Origin: Amycolatopsis sp. cg9
GTDB taxonomy: Bacteria; Actinomycetota; Actinomycetes; Mycobacteriales; Pseudonocardiaceae
Direction of reading: 5' to 3'
DNA: 64,000 nt
NCBI RefSeq assembly: GCF_041346945.1
Contig: NZ_CP166850.1
Coordinates: 4,774,001-4,838,000, forward strand
The translations under genes and the position numbers were made by a program. Under the pieces are notes generated by a model. That model was not told the DNA's origin and did no database searches. It saw nothing but the letters and a program-made list of their open reading frames with translations. This document shows, in pieces, positions 51,349 to 60,165 of the stretch; the first letter of the stretch is position 1, and each line of letters opens with the position of its first letter.

Positions 51349-53757
51349 TCACTGCGTGGGCAGGTCCAGCGCCGCCTTCGCGGCGCGGGTGAGGCCGGGA
51401 TCGTCCGGAGTGGACGGTCCCGGCGCCCAGACGGCCTGCACCAGCCGCACGGACGTGCCTTCGACCTTCGACGCGTAGGCGGCGTTCTCGAACCTCGGCA
51501 GGGCGGTTTCGCCCCACTTGCCGGTCTCGGTGGCGAGGTCGAGGATCCCGCCCCCGCCCGGCGTGTCCGCGACGGCCTTGAAAGCGGCCGCCTGCGCGGC
51601 GTCGGGGAATTCGACGATCCCGACGGTGACGGCCCCGGGCCGCCCGTCGACGGTGGTGGCGTAGCTGGCGCGCCGCACCCCGGAGCAGCTGGTCTGTTGC
51701 AAGCTGGCCTGGGCGTCCCCGAAGGCGTGCGACGCACACCGCTGGTCGGCGTCGGCGGCGCGCAAGGCGAACTGCAGGCTCTGCGCGGGAGCGGCACTCG
51801 TCGCACTGGCGGGCGGCGGCTGGGTGGCGGGCGTGGGCGGCCCGGTCGGCGCGGCGGCGGTGTCGTCCCCGGTGGTGGCAACGGCGATCGCGGCGACGAC
51901 CAGCAGGACGAGCAGGCCGATGGCGCCGAGGGGAAGCCACCGGACGGTGCGGGAGCTGCCCTCGGGCTCCGGCCGGGGCCGGGGGAACGGCTGGGGAGCG
52001 GCCGGCTGGATCGGCTGCCGGGCCGGGGGCTGCGGTGGGGGTGCGGCTCGCTCCGGGCGCGGTGTGGTGGGGAAGCGTTCGGTGCGCGCGGCGTCCGGTT
52101 CGAGGGTTTCGGTGCGTTCGGTGTCCGTGGTGGACGGTCCGGGCTCACTCGAGTGGGTGGACCTCGGTGCTTCGGTGCCGGGGAAGGCCGGTGGCGCTGG
52201 GAGGACTTCGGTGCGTTCGGTCTCCGGGGTCGGTGCGACCTGGGGGAGCGAGATTTCGGCGGCGAGGGGAAGTTTTGGCTCCGGTGCGGGGGTGGCAGGT
52301 GCGGAATCGGTGGCTGCCGGACGTTCGGGCTGCGGTGCGGGCCCGGTTCCCGCTGGGGTGGGCTCGGCGGATGCGGCGGCGGCCGGAAGGTCCGCTTCCG
52401 GTGCGGGCTCGGTTTCCGCGGGTGGTTGCACGGCGGGTGCGGCTGCGGAGGTTGCGGGAAGGTCCGGCACGCGCCCGGTTGCCGCGGGCGGCTGTTCGGC
52501 GGGCGTGGTTTCGGAGGTTGCGGGAGGGTTCGGCTCCGGCGCGGGCCCGGTTGCCTCGGACGGTCGCGCGGCGGTGAGCTCGGCGGGTGCGATTGCCGCG
52601 GGTGGCTCCGCTGTGGCGGGCTTGGCGGGTGCGGGTGGCTCCGCTGTGGCGGGCTTGGCGGGTGCGGGTGGCTCCGCTGTGGCGGGCTTGGCGGGTGCGG
52701 GTGGCTCCGCTGTGGCGGGCTTGGCGGGTGCGGGTGGCTCCGCTGTGGCGGGCTTGGCGGGTGCGGGTGGCTCCGCTGTGGCGGGCGCGGATTCCGTGGG
52801 TGGTTCCGCTGCCGTGGTGTCGGTGGGTGCCGGCTCGGCGGTGTGGGGGAGTTCGGGCTGTGGTGCGGCTTCCGCGGGCGGTTCCGCTACCGTCGCCCCG
52901 GCGGGGGCGCGTTCGGGCTCGGCAGGAGGCTCCGCAACCGGTTTCGGGTGGGGTGGGACCGGGGTCTCGGTCCGCCAGTCGGATCCACCGGCTGGTGCCG
53001 AAGCAGCAGCTGCCGCCGAAGCCGGGGAAGTCGCTGCCTGGGCCGGGACCTCCGGGCCGCTGTCCCAAAGGGACTCCGGGGGCGAGTCGTCCGTGAAGCG
53101 GCTGAAGCCTTCGCCCACCAGGATGTCGTCGGAAAACTCCGGGGCGTCCGGGGCCAGGCCGCGGATCAGCGCGCGTACCTGGTCCACCGAGCGGGGCCGG
53201 TGGGCCGTTGCCAGTGAAACCGTCGCCGCGAGCATCGTCGTCGGGGTCGGGTGCAGGACCCGGACCGGGCCGGCCAGGTCGCCCGCCGGCTGGTCGACCG
53301 TCTCCACGTACGGGCCCACCGCGATGATCGTGCCCACCGGGGCCGTGCCCGGGACCAGGGCGGCGATCTTGCGCTCGCACGCCTGGGAGACGTCGAGGGC
53401 CTCGGTCGCCGGGTTGACCGCGTCGTCGTCGGCGACCAGGGGCCAGCCGTCCGCTCGCCATTCGGCTCCCAGCGGGGCTTCCAGGCGCAGGGCGGGGTCC
53501 GGGAGGTCGACGCCGATGACGATGATCACGCCGTGTGGCAGGAGGACCACGGCCTCGATCGGGCGGTCCGCAACCGCGCCGACACCGATCAGGGCGATGC
53601 CGCCGATCACGGTGCTGCCGCGGCCGAGGGATGCCAGTGCCGCCCGGATGTCGTCGGCCACCCGGGACTGCTGCCGCTCCAGGCGCACCAGTCGCACCGA
53701 AAACCCTCCCTGCTCGTCGTTCCGGGTCATCACGCTAGCGCGCGTGGCCGTATCCAT
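51349..53757 (-). CDS. Large Pro/Ala-rich membrane protein with 11-residue repeats
   Basis: The 802-residue protein has an N-terminal folded domain (about residues 20-210), a Pro/Ala/Glu-rich linker (about 230-610) containing five exact repeats of PAPAKPATAEP, one transmembrane helix (LPLGAIGLLVLLVVAAIAVA, about 610-630) and an extracytoplasmic domain of about 160 residues with two Cys. The N-terminal domain is therefore cytoplasmic. I recognise no family for either folded part. The start is uncertain: ATG at 53757 or 53730. The linker could span the wall or act as a flexible tether. Confidence 0.75.
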   Translation of the reverse strand: MDTATRASVMTRNDEQGGFSVRLVRLERQQSRVADDIRAALASLGRGSTVIGGIALIGVGAVADRPIEAVVLLPHGVIIVIGVDLPDPALRLEAPLGAEWRADGWPLVADDDAVNPATEALDVSQACERKIAALVPGTAPVGTIIAVGPYVETVDQPAGDLAGPVRVLHPTPTTMLAATVSLATAHRPRSVDQVRALIRGLAPDAPEFSDDILVGEGFSRFTDDSPPESLWDSGPEVPAQAATSPASAAAAASAPAGGSDWRTETPVPPHPKPVAEPPAEPERAPAGATVAEPPAEAAPQPELPHTAEPAPTDTTAAEPPTESAPATAEPPAPAKPATAEPPAPAKPATAEPPAPAKPATAEPPAPAKPATAEPPAPAKPATAEPPAAIAPAELTAARPSEATGPAPEPNPPATSETTPAEQPPAATGRVPDLPATSAAAPAVQPPAETEPAPEADLPAAAASAEPTPAGTGPAPQPERPAATDSAPATPAPEPKLPLAAEISLPQVAPTPETERTEVLPAPPAFPGTEAPRSTHSSEPGPSTTDTERTETLEPDAARTERFPTTPRPERAAPPPQPPARQPIQPAAPQPFPRPRPEPEGSSRTVRWLPLGAIGLLVLLVVAAIAVATTGDDTAAAPTGPPTPATQPPPASATSAAPAQSLQFALRAADADQRCASHAFGDAQASLQQTSCSGVRRASYATTVDGRPGAVTVGIVEFPDAAQAAAFKAVADTPGGGGILDLATETGKWGETALPRFENAAYASKVEGTSVRLVQAVWAPGPSTPDDPGLTRAAKAALDLPTQ
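52604..52785. repeat. 33-bp tandem repeat inside the large Pro-rich gene
   Basis: Five identical 33-bp units (52604-52636, 52637-52669, 52670-52702, 52703-52735, 52736-52768) are followed by a 17-base partial unit to 52785. Each unit encodes 11 residues, so copy number changes would keep the frame. The zero divergence between units points to recent expansion. Confidence 0.95.
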
Positions 53758-53969
53758 CGTGCGACACGGGGACGACGCGGCCGCGTGCCCTCCGAAAGTG
53801 GTGCCCCGGGTGACTTGTGGTGTTCATGTGGCCAAACAGCACGGTTGGGGTGCAGAATGTGCTACAACGCATCGGAGGCGGTATTCGGGAGCCGCGCTGA
53901 AGCCGTTCCGCAGCTCGAGTCAGGGCGTAGGGGAAGACGTCCCTCGTCGAGCAACAAGCGGAGGTAGCA

Positions 53970-54473
53970 GTGAGCACCCGTGGCAGCACCCGAGGTGTGG
54001 TGTACGTCCACTCGTCGCCGTCTGCGGTGTGTCCGCACGTCGAGTGGGCCATTTCGGGCACCCTGGGTGCCCGCGTTGACCTGAAGTGGACGGCGCAGCC
54101 GGCCAGTCCGGGTCAGCTTCGCGCCGAATGCGGTTGGCGCGCGCCCGCGGGCACCGGCGCCAAACTGGCGTCCGCCCTCAAGGCGTGGCCGATGATCCGG
54201 TTCGAAGTCACCGAAGAGCCCAGCGCGGGCGTCGACGGCGAACGGTACTGCTTCGCGCCCGGCCTCGGCCTGTGGCACGGCCGGACCAGTGCCAACGGCG
54301 ACATCGTGGTGGGCGAAGACCAGCTGCGCGCCCTCGTCGCCATGACCCGCGGGGGTGAGTCCCTCGCGCACAAGCTCGACGAACTCCTCGCCGCGAGCTG
54401 GGACGAGGCGCTCGAACCCTTCCGCCACGCCGGCGACGGCGCTCCGGTGACCTGGCTGCACCAGGTCGGCTAG
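53970..54473 (+). CDS. DUF3145 family protein
   Basis: The 167-residue protein fits DUF3145: the start TRGVVYVHSSPSAVCPHVEW, the WTAQPASPGQLRAECGW segment and the end VTWLHQVG are characteristic. No catalytic motif is known. In Streptomyces a member of this family lies beside the fab cluster, as here. GGAGGTAGC precedes the GTG start at 53970. A regulatory or accessory role in fatty acid synthesis is possible on the basis of position only. Confidence 0.87.
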   Translation: MSTRGSTRGVVYVHSSPSAVCPHVEWAISGTLGARVDLKWTAQPASPGQLRAECGWRAPAGTGAKLASALKAWPMIRFEVTEEPSAGVDGERYCFAPGLGLWHGRTSANGDIVVGEDQLRALVAMTRGGESLAHKLDELLAASWDEALEPFRHAGDGAPVTWLHQVG

Positions 54474-54492
54474 CCGCGGGACGGGGGCCCGG

Positions 54493-54498
54493 TACGCT
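54493..54498 (+). promoter_or_regulatory. -10 box (TACGCT), leaderless type
   Basis: TACGCT ends 6 bases before the GTG at 54505. The same hexamer is used before ispG, yaaA and the MOSC gene. Confidence 0.45.
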
Positions 54499-54504
54499 CA
54501 CGGC

Positions 54505-55098
54505 GTGACCACCCCCGCCCCCAGCTCTCGCCAGCGCTGGCTGGTGCCCGTCGTGGTCGTGGTGCTGTCCGTGACCGTCGGGGCCGGCCTGCTCGCGCGC
54601 GAGCTCTACCGCCGTCCGGACCAGCCCGCCGACGACACGTCCGCCGCGGTCTCGACGCCGTCGACGTCGGGCAGCGGCGAGCCGGCCGCCGCGGACGCCG
54701 TGCGGATGACCGACGACGCGCGGGCCCACCCGCAGGCCGACGCCGTCCGCCGGGTCATCGAGACGTACTTCTCGGCCATCAACACCAAGCAGTACCAGCA
54801 GTGGACGAGCGTGGTCAGCGCGCAGCGGGTGGCCGAGCAGTCGCTCACGACCTGGAAGAACGGCGTCCGGACCACAAAGGACAGGGACGCCGTCGTCTAC
54901 CGGATCGAGCGCGGCTCCGGCTCGTCGCTGCGGGTCCTGGTCGGGTTCACCAGCGTGCAGAACCCCGAGGACGCCCCGCCGTTCTTCCAGGAGCCCTGCA
55001 TCAAGTGGCGGCTGGTGCTGCCGATGGTCGTCGAGCAGGCCGCGCTGAAGATCGATTCGATCGACAAGGGCCCGCCACCCGAACACGAAAAATGCTGA
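54505..55098 (+). CDS. Membrane-anchored NTF2-like protein of unknown function
   Basis: The 197-residue protein has one N-terminal transmembrane helix (LVPVVVVVLSVTVGAGLLA), a Ser/Thr/Ala-rich linker, and an extracytoplasmic domain (about 75-197) whose start ADAVRRVIETYFSAINTKQYQQW looks like an NTF2-like fold. Two Cys occur near the C-terminus. It ends directly before a strong bidirectional terminator and follows the DUF3145 gene by 31 bases. The function is unknown. Confidence 0.8.
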   Translation: MTTPAPSSRQRWLVPVVVVVLSVTVGAGLLARELYRRPDQPADDTSAAVSTPSTSGSGEPAAADAVRMTDDARAHPQADAVRRVIETYFSAINTKQYQQWTSVVSAQRVAEQSLTTWKNGVRTTKDRDAVVYRIERGSGSSLRVLVGFTSVQNPEDAPPFFQEPCIKWRLVLPMVVEQAALKIDSIDKGPPPEHEKC

Positions 55099-55100
55099 TG

Positions 55101-55134
55101 AAAAAGGGGCCCGGCCGAAGCCGGGCCCCTTTTT
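55101..55134. terminator. Bidirectional Rho-independent terminator
   Basis: A perfect 14-bp stem (55101-55114 and 55121-55134) with a 6-base loop is flanked by A and T runs that form part of the stem, so it works on both strands. It separates the 54505 gene from the converging fabF. Confidence 0.95.
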
Positions 55135-55143
55135 CCGCGTCCG

Positions 55144-56394
55144 TCAGGCCGCGGGGGTGAACAGCAGGGCGGTGTTGTGACCGCCGAAGCCGAACGAGTT
55201 GCTGATCGCCGCGGTCAGCTCGACCTTGCGCGGCTCACCCGCGACGACGTCCAGCTGCACCCGCGGGTCCAGATCGGTCAGGTTCATCGTGGCCGGCACG
55301 ATGCCGTGGTAGAGCGACAGGATCGTGATGATCCCCTCGACCGCGCCGGCCCCGCCGACGAGGTGGCCGAGCGCGCCCTTCGGCGCCGTCACGACCGGGT
55401 GTTCCCCGACCGCGTTGCGGATCGCCGCCGCCTCGCCGATGTCACCGACCACAGTGGACGTCGCGTGGGCGTTCACGTGCCCGACGTCCGCCGCGGTGAC
55501 GCCGGCCATCTTCATCGCCGCGCGCATCGCGGCGATCTGGCCGATGCCCTCGGGGTGGTTGCCGGTGATGTGGTAGGCGTCCGAGGTGATGCCGTGCCCG
55601 GCGATCGTCGCGTAGACGCGCGCCCCGCGGGCCTTCGCCAGGTCCGCGCGCTCCAGGATGACCACGCCGGCGCCCTCGCCGAGGACGAAGCCGTCCCGGT
55701 TGGCGTCGAACGGCCGCGAGGCCGCACCCGGGTCGTCGTTGCGCGTGGACACCGTGCGGGCCTGGGCGAAGCCGGCCAGCGTGATCGGGTGGATGCACGC
55801 TTCGGCACCGCCGGCGACCACGACGTCGGCGCGGCCGGAGCGGATCATCTCCACCCCGCTCGCGATGCCTTCGGCTCCCGACGCGCAGGCGGAGGCCGGC
55901 GAATGCACGCCGGCCCGCGCCTTGAGGTCGATGCCGACGTGCGCGGCCGGGCCGTTCGGCATCAGCATCGGCACGGTCAGCGGCGACACCTTGCGGAGAC
56001 CCTGCTGGTGCAACAGGTCGTTCTGGGTGAGCAGGGTGACCGGGCCGCCCACGCCGGTGCCGATCGACACGCCGAGGCGGTCGGGGTCGACGTCGGTGTG
56101 CTCGTCCGTCGGTTCCGCGTACCCGGCGTCGGCCCACGCCTGGCGGGCGGCGATCAGCGCGACCTGCTCGCAGCGGTCCAGCCGGCGGGCCTGCACCCGC
56201 GGGAGGACCTCCGAAGGATCGACGGCCAGCTGACCGCCGATCTTCACCGGCAGCTGCAGTTCCTCGACCCAGTCGGCCTCGATCGCCCGGACCCCGCTCC
56301 GCCCGGCCAGCAGACCGTCCCAGGTGGACGTGACGTCCCCGCCGAGCGGTGTGGTGGCGCCGAGACCGGTGATCACGACGTCGATGTTGCTCAT
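55144..56394 (-). CDS. fabF: 3-oxoacyl-ACP synthase II (FabF)
   Basis: The 416-residue KAS II elongates acyl-ACP in type II fatty acid synthesis. The active-site Cys is in SPASACASGAEG (about residue 170), and the two His residues are in VNAHATST and GALGHLVGGAG. It is the last gene of fabD-fabH-acpP-fabF, as in Streptomyces coelicolor. It starts at ATG 56394, 29 bases after the acpP stop. Supplies long-chain acyl groups for membrane lipids; mycolate-type synthesis would use another system. Confidence 0.95.
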   Translation of the reverse strand: MSNIDVVITGLGATTPLGGDVTSTWDGLLAGRSGVRAIEADWVEELQLPVKIGGQLAVDPSEVLPRVQARRLDRCEQVALIAARQAWADAGYAEPTDEHTDVDPDRLGVSIGTGVGGPVTLLTQNDLLHQQGLRKVSPLTVPMLMPNGPAAHVGIDLKARAGVHSPASACASGAEGIASGVEMIRSGRADVVVAGGAEACIHPITLAGFAQARTVSTRNDDPGAASRPFDANRDGFVLGEGAGVVILERADLAKARGARVYATIAGHGITSDAYHITGNHPEGIGQIAAMRAAMKMAGVTAADVGHVNAHATSTVVGDIGEAAAIRNAVGEHPVVTAPKGALGHLVGGAGAVEGIITILSLYHGIVPATMNLTDLDPRVQLDVVAGEPRKVELTAAISNSFGFGGHNTALLFTPAA

Positions 56395-56423
56395 GGGAGT
56401 CTCCTCAAGGAGGGGAAGAGGAC

Positions 56424-56669
56424 TTACTTGGAGTTGGCCGAAACGTAGTTCACGGCGTCGCCCACGGTCTTGAGGTTGGCGAGCTCGTCGTCCGGGATCT
56501 TCACGCCGAACTTGTCCTCGGCCTGCACGGCGATCTCGACCATCGACAGCGAGTCGATGTCCAGGTCGTCCACGAACGACTTCTCGGCGGTGACGTCGTC
56601 CTGAGCCACACCGGCCACCTCTTCGACGATCTCGGCGAGGCCGGCGAGGATCTCAGCGTTGTCAGCCAT
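56424..56669 (-). CDS. acpP: Acyl carrier protein
   Basis: This 81-residue acidic protein carries growing acyl chains in type II fatty acid synthesis. The phosphopantetheine Ser is in the DSL motif of DLDIDSLSMVEIA (about residue 41). It lies between fabH and fabF, so it is the fatty acid ACP and not a polyketide carrier. GAAGGG precedes the ATG. Confidence 0.96.
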   Translation of the reverse strand: MADNAEILAGLAEIVEEVAGVAQDDVTAEKSFVDDLDIDSLSMVEIAVQAEDKFGVKIPDDELANLKTVGDAVNYVSANSK

Positions 56670-56743
56670 GGGGTTGTTCCCTTCTCGGTGTTTCTTGGGT
56701 CTCTGGTCCGCGGGCGAATTGCCCGCGGGGAGCGTAACGGTGG

Positions 56744-57727
56744 TCAGGGGCAGACGAACGCCTGCCCGGCGTAGGACAGGCCCGCACCGAACCCGACCGC
56801 CAGCACCACGTCGCCGGACTTCGCCGTCCCGGCCTTGCGCATGTGGTCCAGCGCGAGGGGGATGGACGCCGACGAGGTGTTGCCGGAGTACTTGATGTCG
56901 TCCGCGACGACCATGTCCTCGCGGGCGCCCTGCGTCCGCAGCTTCTTCGCGATCGCCTCGACGATGCGCAGGTTCGCCTGGTGCGGGATCAGGACGTCCA
57001 CATCGGACGGCTTCAGCCCGGCGACCTCCAGCGCCCGCAGCGCGATCGGGGCGATCTGGGTGGTGGCCCACCGGAAGACCGACTGGCCCTCCTGGTAGAT
57101 GAACTCGTCCTCGGTCATCCCGATCAGGTCGACGAGGTCGCCCGCGCTGCCCCAGGAGACCGGGCCGATCTGCGGCTCGTCGGACTCGCCCACCACCGCG
57201 GCGCCCGCGCCGTCGGCGAAGATGATCGCGTTCGCGCGGTCGGTCGGGTTCACCGAATCGGTGAGTTTTTCGGCGCCGATCACGAGGACCTTCTTGGCCG
57301 AGCCGCCGCGGATCAGGTCGGAGGCGACGCCCAGGCCGTAGCAGAAGCCGGCGCACGCGGCGTTGAGGTCGAACGCGCCGGGGCTCGGGATCCCGATCCG
57401 GGCGGCGACCTGCGCGGCCGCGTTCGGGATCGGCGTCGGCATCGTGCAGTTCGGCAGGATGACCGTGTCCACTTCGGACGGATCGACCCCGGCGTCGGCC
57501 AGCGCGGCGGTGCCGGCGGCGACCGCCATGTCGGTGAGCAGCTCGTCCTTCTCGGCGAAGCGGCGCTCGATGATGCCGACGCGAGTCCGGATCCACTCGT
57601 CGTTGGTTTCCATGATCTTCGAGAGGTCGTCGTTGCTGACGATCCGCTCGGGCTGGTAGCTGCCGACGCCCAGCACGCGGCTGCCGTGGGAGCCCGGGTT
57701 GAGGCTCAGGGCCGGTCGGTCGGTCAC
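56744..57727 (-). CDS. fabH: 3-oxoacyl-ACP synthase III (FabH)
   Basis: The 327-residue KAS III starts fatty acid chains by condensing acyl-CoA with malonyl-ACP. The catalytic Cys is in LNAACAGFCYG, the His in IPHQANLRI and the Asn in YSGNTSSASIP. Actinomycete FabH often accepts branched primers. Its GTG at 57727 overlaps the fabD stop by four bases (GTGA), so the two are translated together. Confidence 0.95.
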   Translation of the reverse strand: MTDRPALSLNPGSHGSRVLGVGSYQPERIVSNDDLSKIMETNDEWIRTRVGIIERRFAEKDELLTDMAVAAGTAALADAGVDPSEVDTVILPNCTMPTPIPNAAAQVAARIGIPSPGAFDLNAACAGFCYGLGVASDLIRGGSAKKVLVIGAEKLTDSVNPTDRANAIIFADGAGAAVVGESDEPQIGPVSWGSAGDLVDLIGMTEDEFIYQEGQSVFRWATTQIAPIALRALEVAGLKPSDVDVLIPHQANLRIVEAIAKKLRTQGAREDMVVADDIKYSGNTSSASIPLALDHMRKAGTAKSGDVVLAVGFGAGLSYAGQAFVCP

Positions 57728-58647
57728 GAGGCGTCCTCCTGGCGCAGCGCGGCCAGCTCGGCCGGCGACTTCAGCGCGGTGGTAGTGGTGACGACGCCCT
57801 TGAGCTGCCGCTTGACCAGGCCGGTCAGGGTGCCCGCGGGCGCGAGTTCGACGGTGCGGGTGACGCCGAGCGAGACCAGGCCGTCCATCGTCAGGTCCCA
57901 GCGGACCGACCGGGTGACCTGGGAAACGAGCCGCTCCAGGTACTCGGCTCCGCTGGTGACGACGGCGCCGTCCGCATTGGACAGCAGCGGCCGGGTGGGG
58001 TCGGCCGGGGTCAGCTCGGCGGCGTGGGCGCGCAACGCCTCTTCGGCGGGCGCCATGTACTGCGTGTGGAACGCGCCGGCGACCTTGAGGGCGCGGATCT
58101 TCGTGCCTTCCAGGGGCTCGGCGACGATCTTCGCGACGGCGTCGGCCGCGCCGGAGGCGACGATCTGCCCCGCTCCGTTGCGGTTCGCGGCGGTCAGGCC
58201 GCGTTCTTCCAGCCACGCGACGACCTGCTCGGGGTCCCCGAGCATGACCGCGGCCATCGACGTCGGTTCGAGCGCGCAGGCCTTGGCCATCTCGGCCCCG
58301 CGGACGGCGGCGAGCGCGACGGCGTCCTCGGGCCTCAGCACCCCGGCGATCGCGGCCGCGGCGAGCTCGCCGACGGAGTGGCCGGCGACCGGCGCGTCCG
58401 CGGCGACCGGGGCGGTGGCCTGCAGGTGCTCGAAGGTGAGCAGCGAGAGGGCGACGATCAGGGGCTGCGCGACCGCGGTGTCCTGGATCTCTTCCGCGTC
58501 CGCCTCGGTACCGAGGCGGAGCAGGTCGAGCCCGGCGCGGTCGGACCACTGGGCGACGCGCTCGCGCGCGCCGTCGAGGTCGAGCCAGGGCGTGAACATG
58601 CCGGGGGCCTGGGACCCCTGACCGGGAGCGAGGACTGCTGCTGTCAC
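57724..58647 (-). CDS. fabD: Malonyl-CoA:ACP transacylase (FabD)
   Basis: The 307-residue enzyme loads malonate onto ACP. The nucleophile Ser is in AGHSVGELAAAA and the His in AFHTQYMAP; the oxyanion Gln is in LAPGQGSQ. It is the first gene of the fab operon and starts with GTG at 58647. The 172-base gap to fasR contains a 9-bp inverted repeat that may bind FasR. Confidence 0.95.
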   Translation of the reverse strand: MTAAVLAPGQGSQAPGMFTPWLDLDGARERVAQWSDRAGLDLLRLGTEADAEEIQDTAVAQPLIVALSLLTFEHLQATAPVAADAPVAGHSVGELAAAAIAGVLRPEDAVALAAVRGAEMAKACALEPTSMAAVMLGDPEQVVAWLEERGLTAANRNGAGQIVASGAADAVAKIVAEPLEGTKIRALKVAGAFHTQYMAPAEEALRAHAAELTPADPTRPLLSNADGAVVTSGAEYLERLVSQVTRSVRWDLTMDGLVSLGVTRTVELAPAGTLTGLVKRQLKGVVTTTTALKSPAELAALRQEDAS

Positions 58648-58708
58648 CCTTCAAGACAACACGGCGGGGGTGCTTTCCCGGGATGCCGACGCTCACAGTG
58701 TCTACGCG

Positions 58709-58737
58709 GCGTCTTTGTCGGAACCCTCCAAAGACGC
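58709..58737. promoter_or_regulatory. Inverted repeat in the fabD promoter, possible FasR site
   Basis: GCGTCTTTG (58709-58717) and CAAAGACGC (58729-58737) are perfect inverted arms with 11 bases between. It lies 62-90 bases before the fabD start, a position fitting an activator. FasR in Streptomyces binds the fabD promoter; whether this is the site here is inferred. Confidence 0.5.
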
Positions 58738-58819
58738 GCCGGAGAAGCTCGCGCGTAACCCGGATGCCTTGTCGGGTTCAATCACCTTTCGCTGTTAAGT
58801 CCATCACGTGACGCGGCCC

Positions 58820-60034
58820 TCACCAGAGGCCGCGGGCGCGGGCCAGCCGGCCCACCGTGAGCGCGATCCGCAGCACCAGCGCGTCCCGGGGGTCGGTCGG
58901 CTGGCAGCCGGTCAGCTCCGCCGCCTTCCGCAGCCGGTACCGGACGGTGTTCGGGTGGACGAACAACGTCTTGGCGCACGTCTCCAGCACGCCGCCGCTC
59001 TCCAGGTACGCCTCCACCGTGCGCTGCAGCGTCGGGCCCGCTTCCTCCAGCGGGCGCGCGATCGCGTCCACCAGCAGGCGCTCGGCCTCCGCGTCCCCGG
59101 ACAGCGCGCGCTCGGGCAGCAGGTCCCCCGACCGGACCGGCCGGGGCGCGCCCGGCCAGCCGACGACCGCGCGCAGCCCCGAGAGCGCCTCCGTCGCGCT
59201 GTGGTGGGCTTCGGCCAGTGACGGGACCGTCGGGCCGGCGACCACCGGGCCCTCGGCGAACGCGACCGACATGCGCGTCAGGATTTCCCGCTCCTTGACC
59301 CCGCCTTCGGTCGGCCCGCCGACCACGACCACCAGCCGGGAGCCCTGGACCGACAGCAGGACCGGGCGGCCGACGCGGGCGGCGCGGCTGCGGACCTCGA
59401 ACACCACGGCGGGTGGGTCGTCCGACGGCGGGTTCCCGACCAGGACGGTCGCCGCCGCCGTCGGGTCCCAGCCCAGCGCCGTGGCGCGGGAAAGCACCGA
59501 CTCCTCGGCGTCGCCGCGGACGATGCCGTCGACGACCAGTGCCTCCAGCCGGGCGTCCCAGGCGCCGCGAGCTTCCGCCGCGGCCGCGTACGAGTTGGCC
59601 GCCGCGAACGCGATTTCCCGGCCGTAGCGGAGGATTCCTTCGATCAGTGCCGCCCGTTCCGCTTCGTTCGCGGCGAATTCCGGCAGCTGCTCTTCGAAAA
59701 CCTCGATCGCGAGGCGCACCATGCCGACCGCCTGGCGCAGGCTGACCCACCGCGACAGCTCGGCCGGGGCGTCGCGGAACGCCTCGGTCGTCAGCTTCAG
59801 CGCTTCCTTCGAGTCCCGCAGCCAGCCGACGAAGCCCGCGGCGCCCGCCTGGGTGATCAGCAGCACGCTCGCGCGCTGGTCGGCGGGCAGCCGGGCGAAC
59901 CAGGTCAGCCGCTGCTCCATCACCGCGATGCTGGCGCTGGCCAGGCTGCCGGACGCGTGCTCCAGCCGCCGGAGCGTCTTCGCGGACAGTCCGTGGTGCT
60001 TCGGCACCCGGCGCGGGGTGGTGGTTCCATCCAT
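58820..60034 (-). CDS. fasR: FasR-like PucR-family activator of fatty acid synthesis
   Basis: The 404-residue protein has an N-terminal region, a GGDEF-like degenerate middle part, and the C-terminal PucR helix-turn-helix (CAKTLFVHPNTVRYRLRKAAELTG; about 360-385). It lies directly upstream of fabD on the same strand, as FasR (SCO2386) does in S. coelicolor, where it activates the fab operon. The ATG at 60034 begins MDGTTTPRR; TAGGAT on the same strand lies 10 bases upstream. Effector unknown. Confidence 0.9.
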   Translation of the reverse strand: MDGTTTPRRVPKHHGLSAKTLRRLEHASGSLASASIAVMEQRLTWFARLPADQRASVLLITQAGAAGFVGWLRDSKEALKLTTEAFRDAPAELSRWVSLRQAVGMVRLAIEVFEEQLPEFAANEAERAALIEGILRYGREIAFAAANSYAAAAEARGAWDARLEALVVDGIVRGDAEESVLSRATALGWDPTAAATVLVGNPPSDDPPAVVFEVRSRAARVGRPVLLSVQGSRLVVVVGGPTEGGVKEREILTRMSVAFAEGPVVAGPTVPSLAEAHHSATEALSGLRAVVGWPGAPRPVRSGDLLPERALSGDAEAERLLVDAIARPLEEAGPTLQRTVEAYLESGGVLETCAKTLFVHPNTVRYRLRKAAELTGCQPTDPRDALVLRIALTVGRLARARGLW

Positions 60035-60165
60035 GGCTGAAGCGATCCTACGTGCTCCGCAACTTTCGTAGCCCCCGGCGGCAACGCGGGAAGGTAGGCG
60101 GAGCGTGTCAGTACTGCCTAGGATCGCGGGCAACGGGGAAGCTGGAGAGAATTGGGGGAACCGGA

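Noticed and set aside
52604..52785. CRISPR array
   Set aside because: The 33-bp units are directly adjacent without spacers and keep a reading frame; this is a coding tandem repeat.
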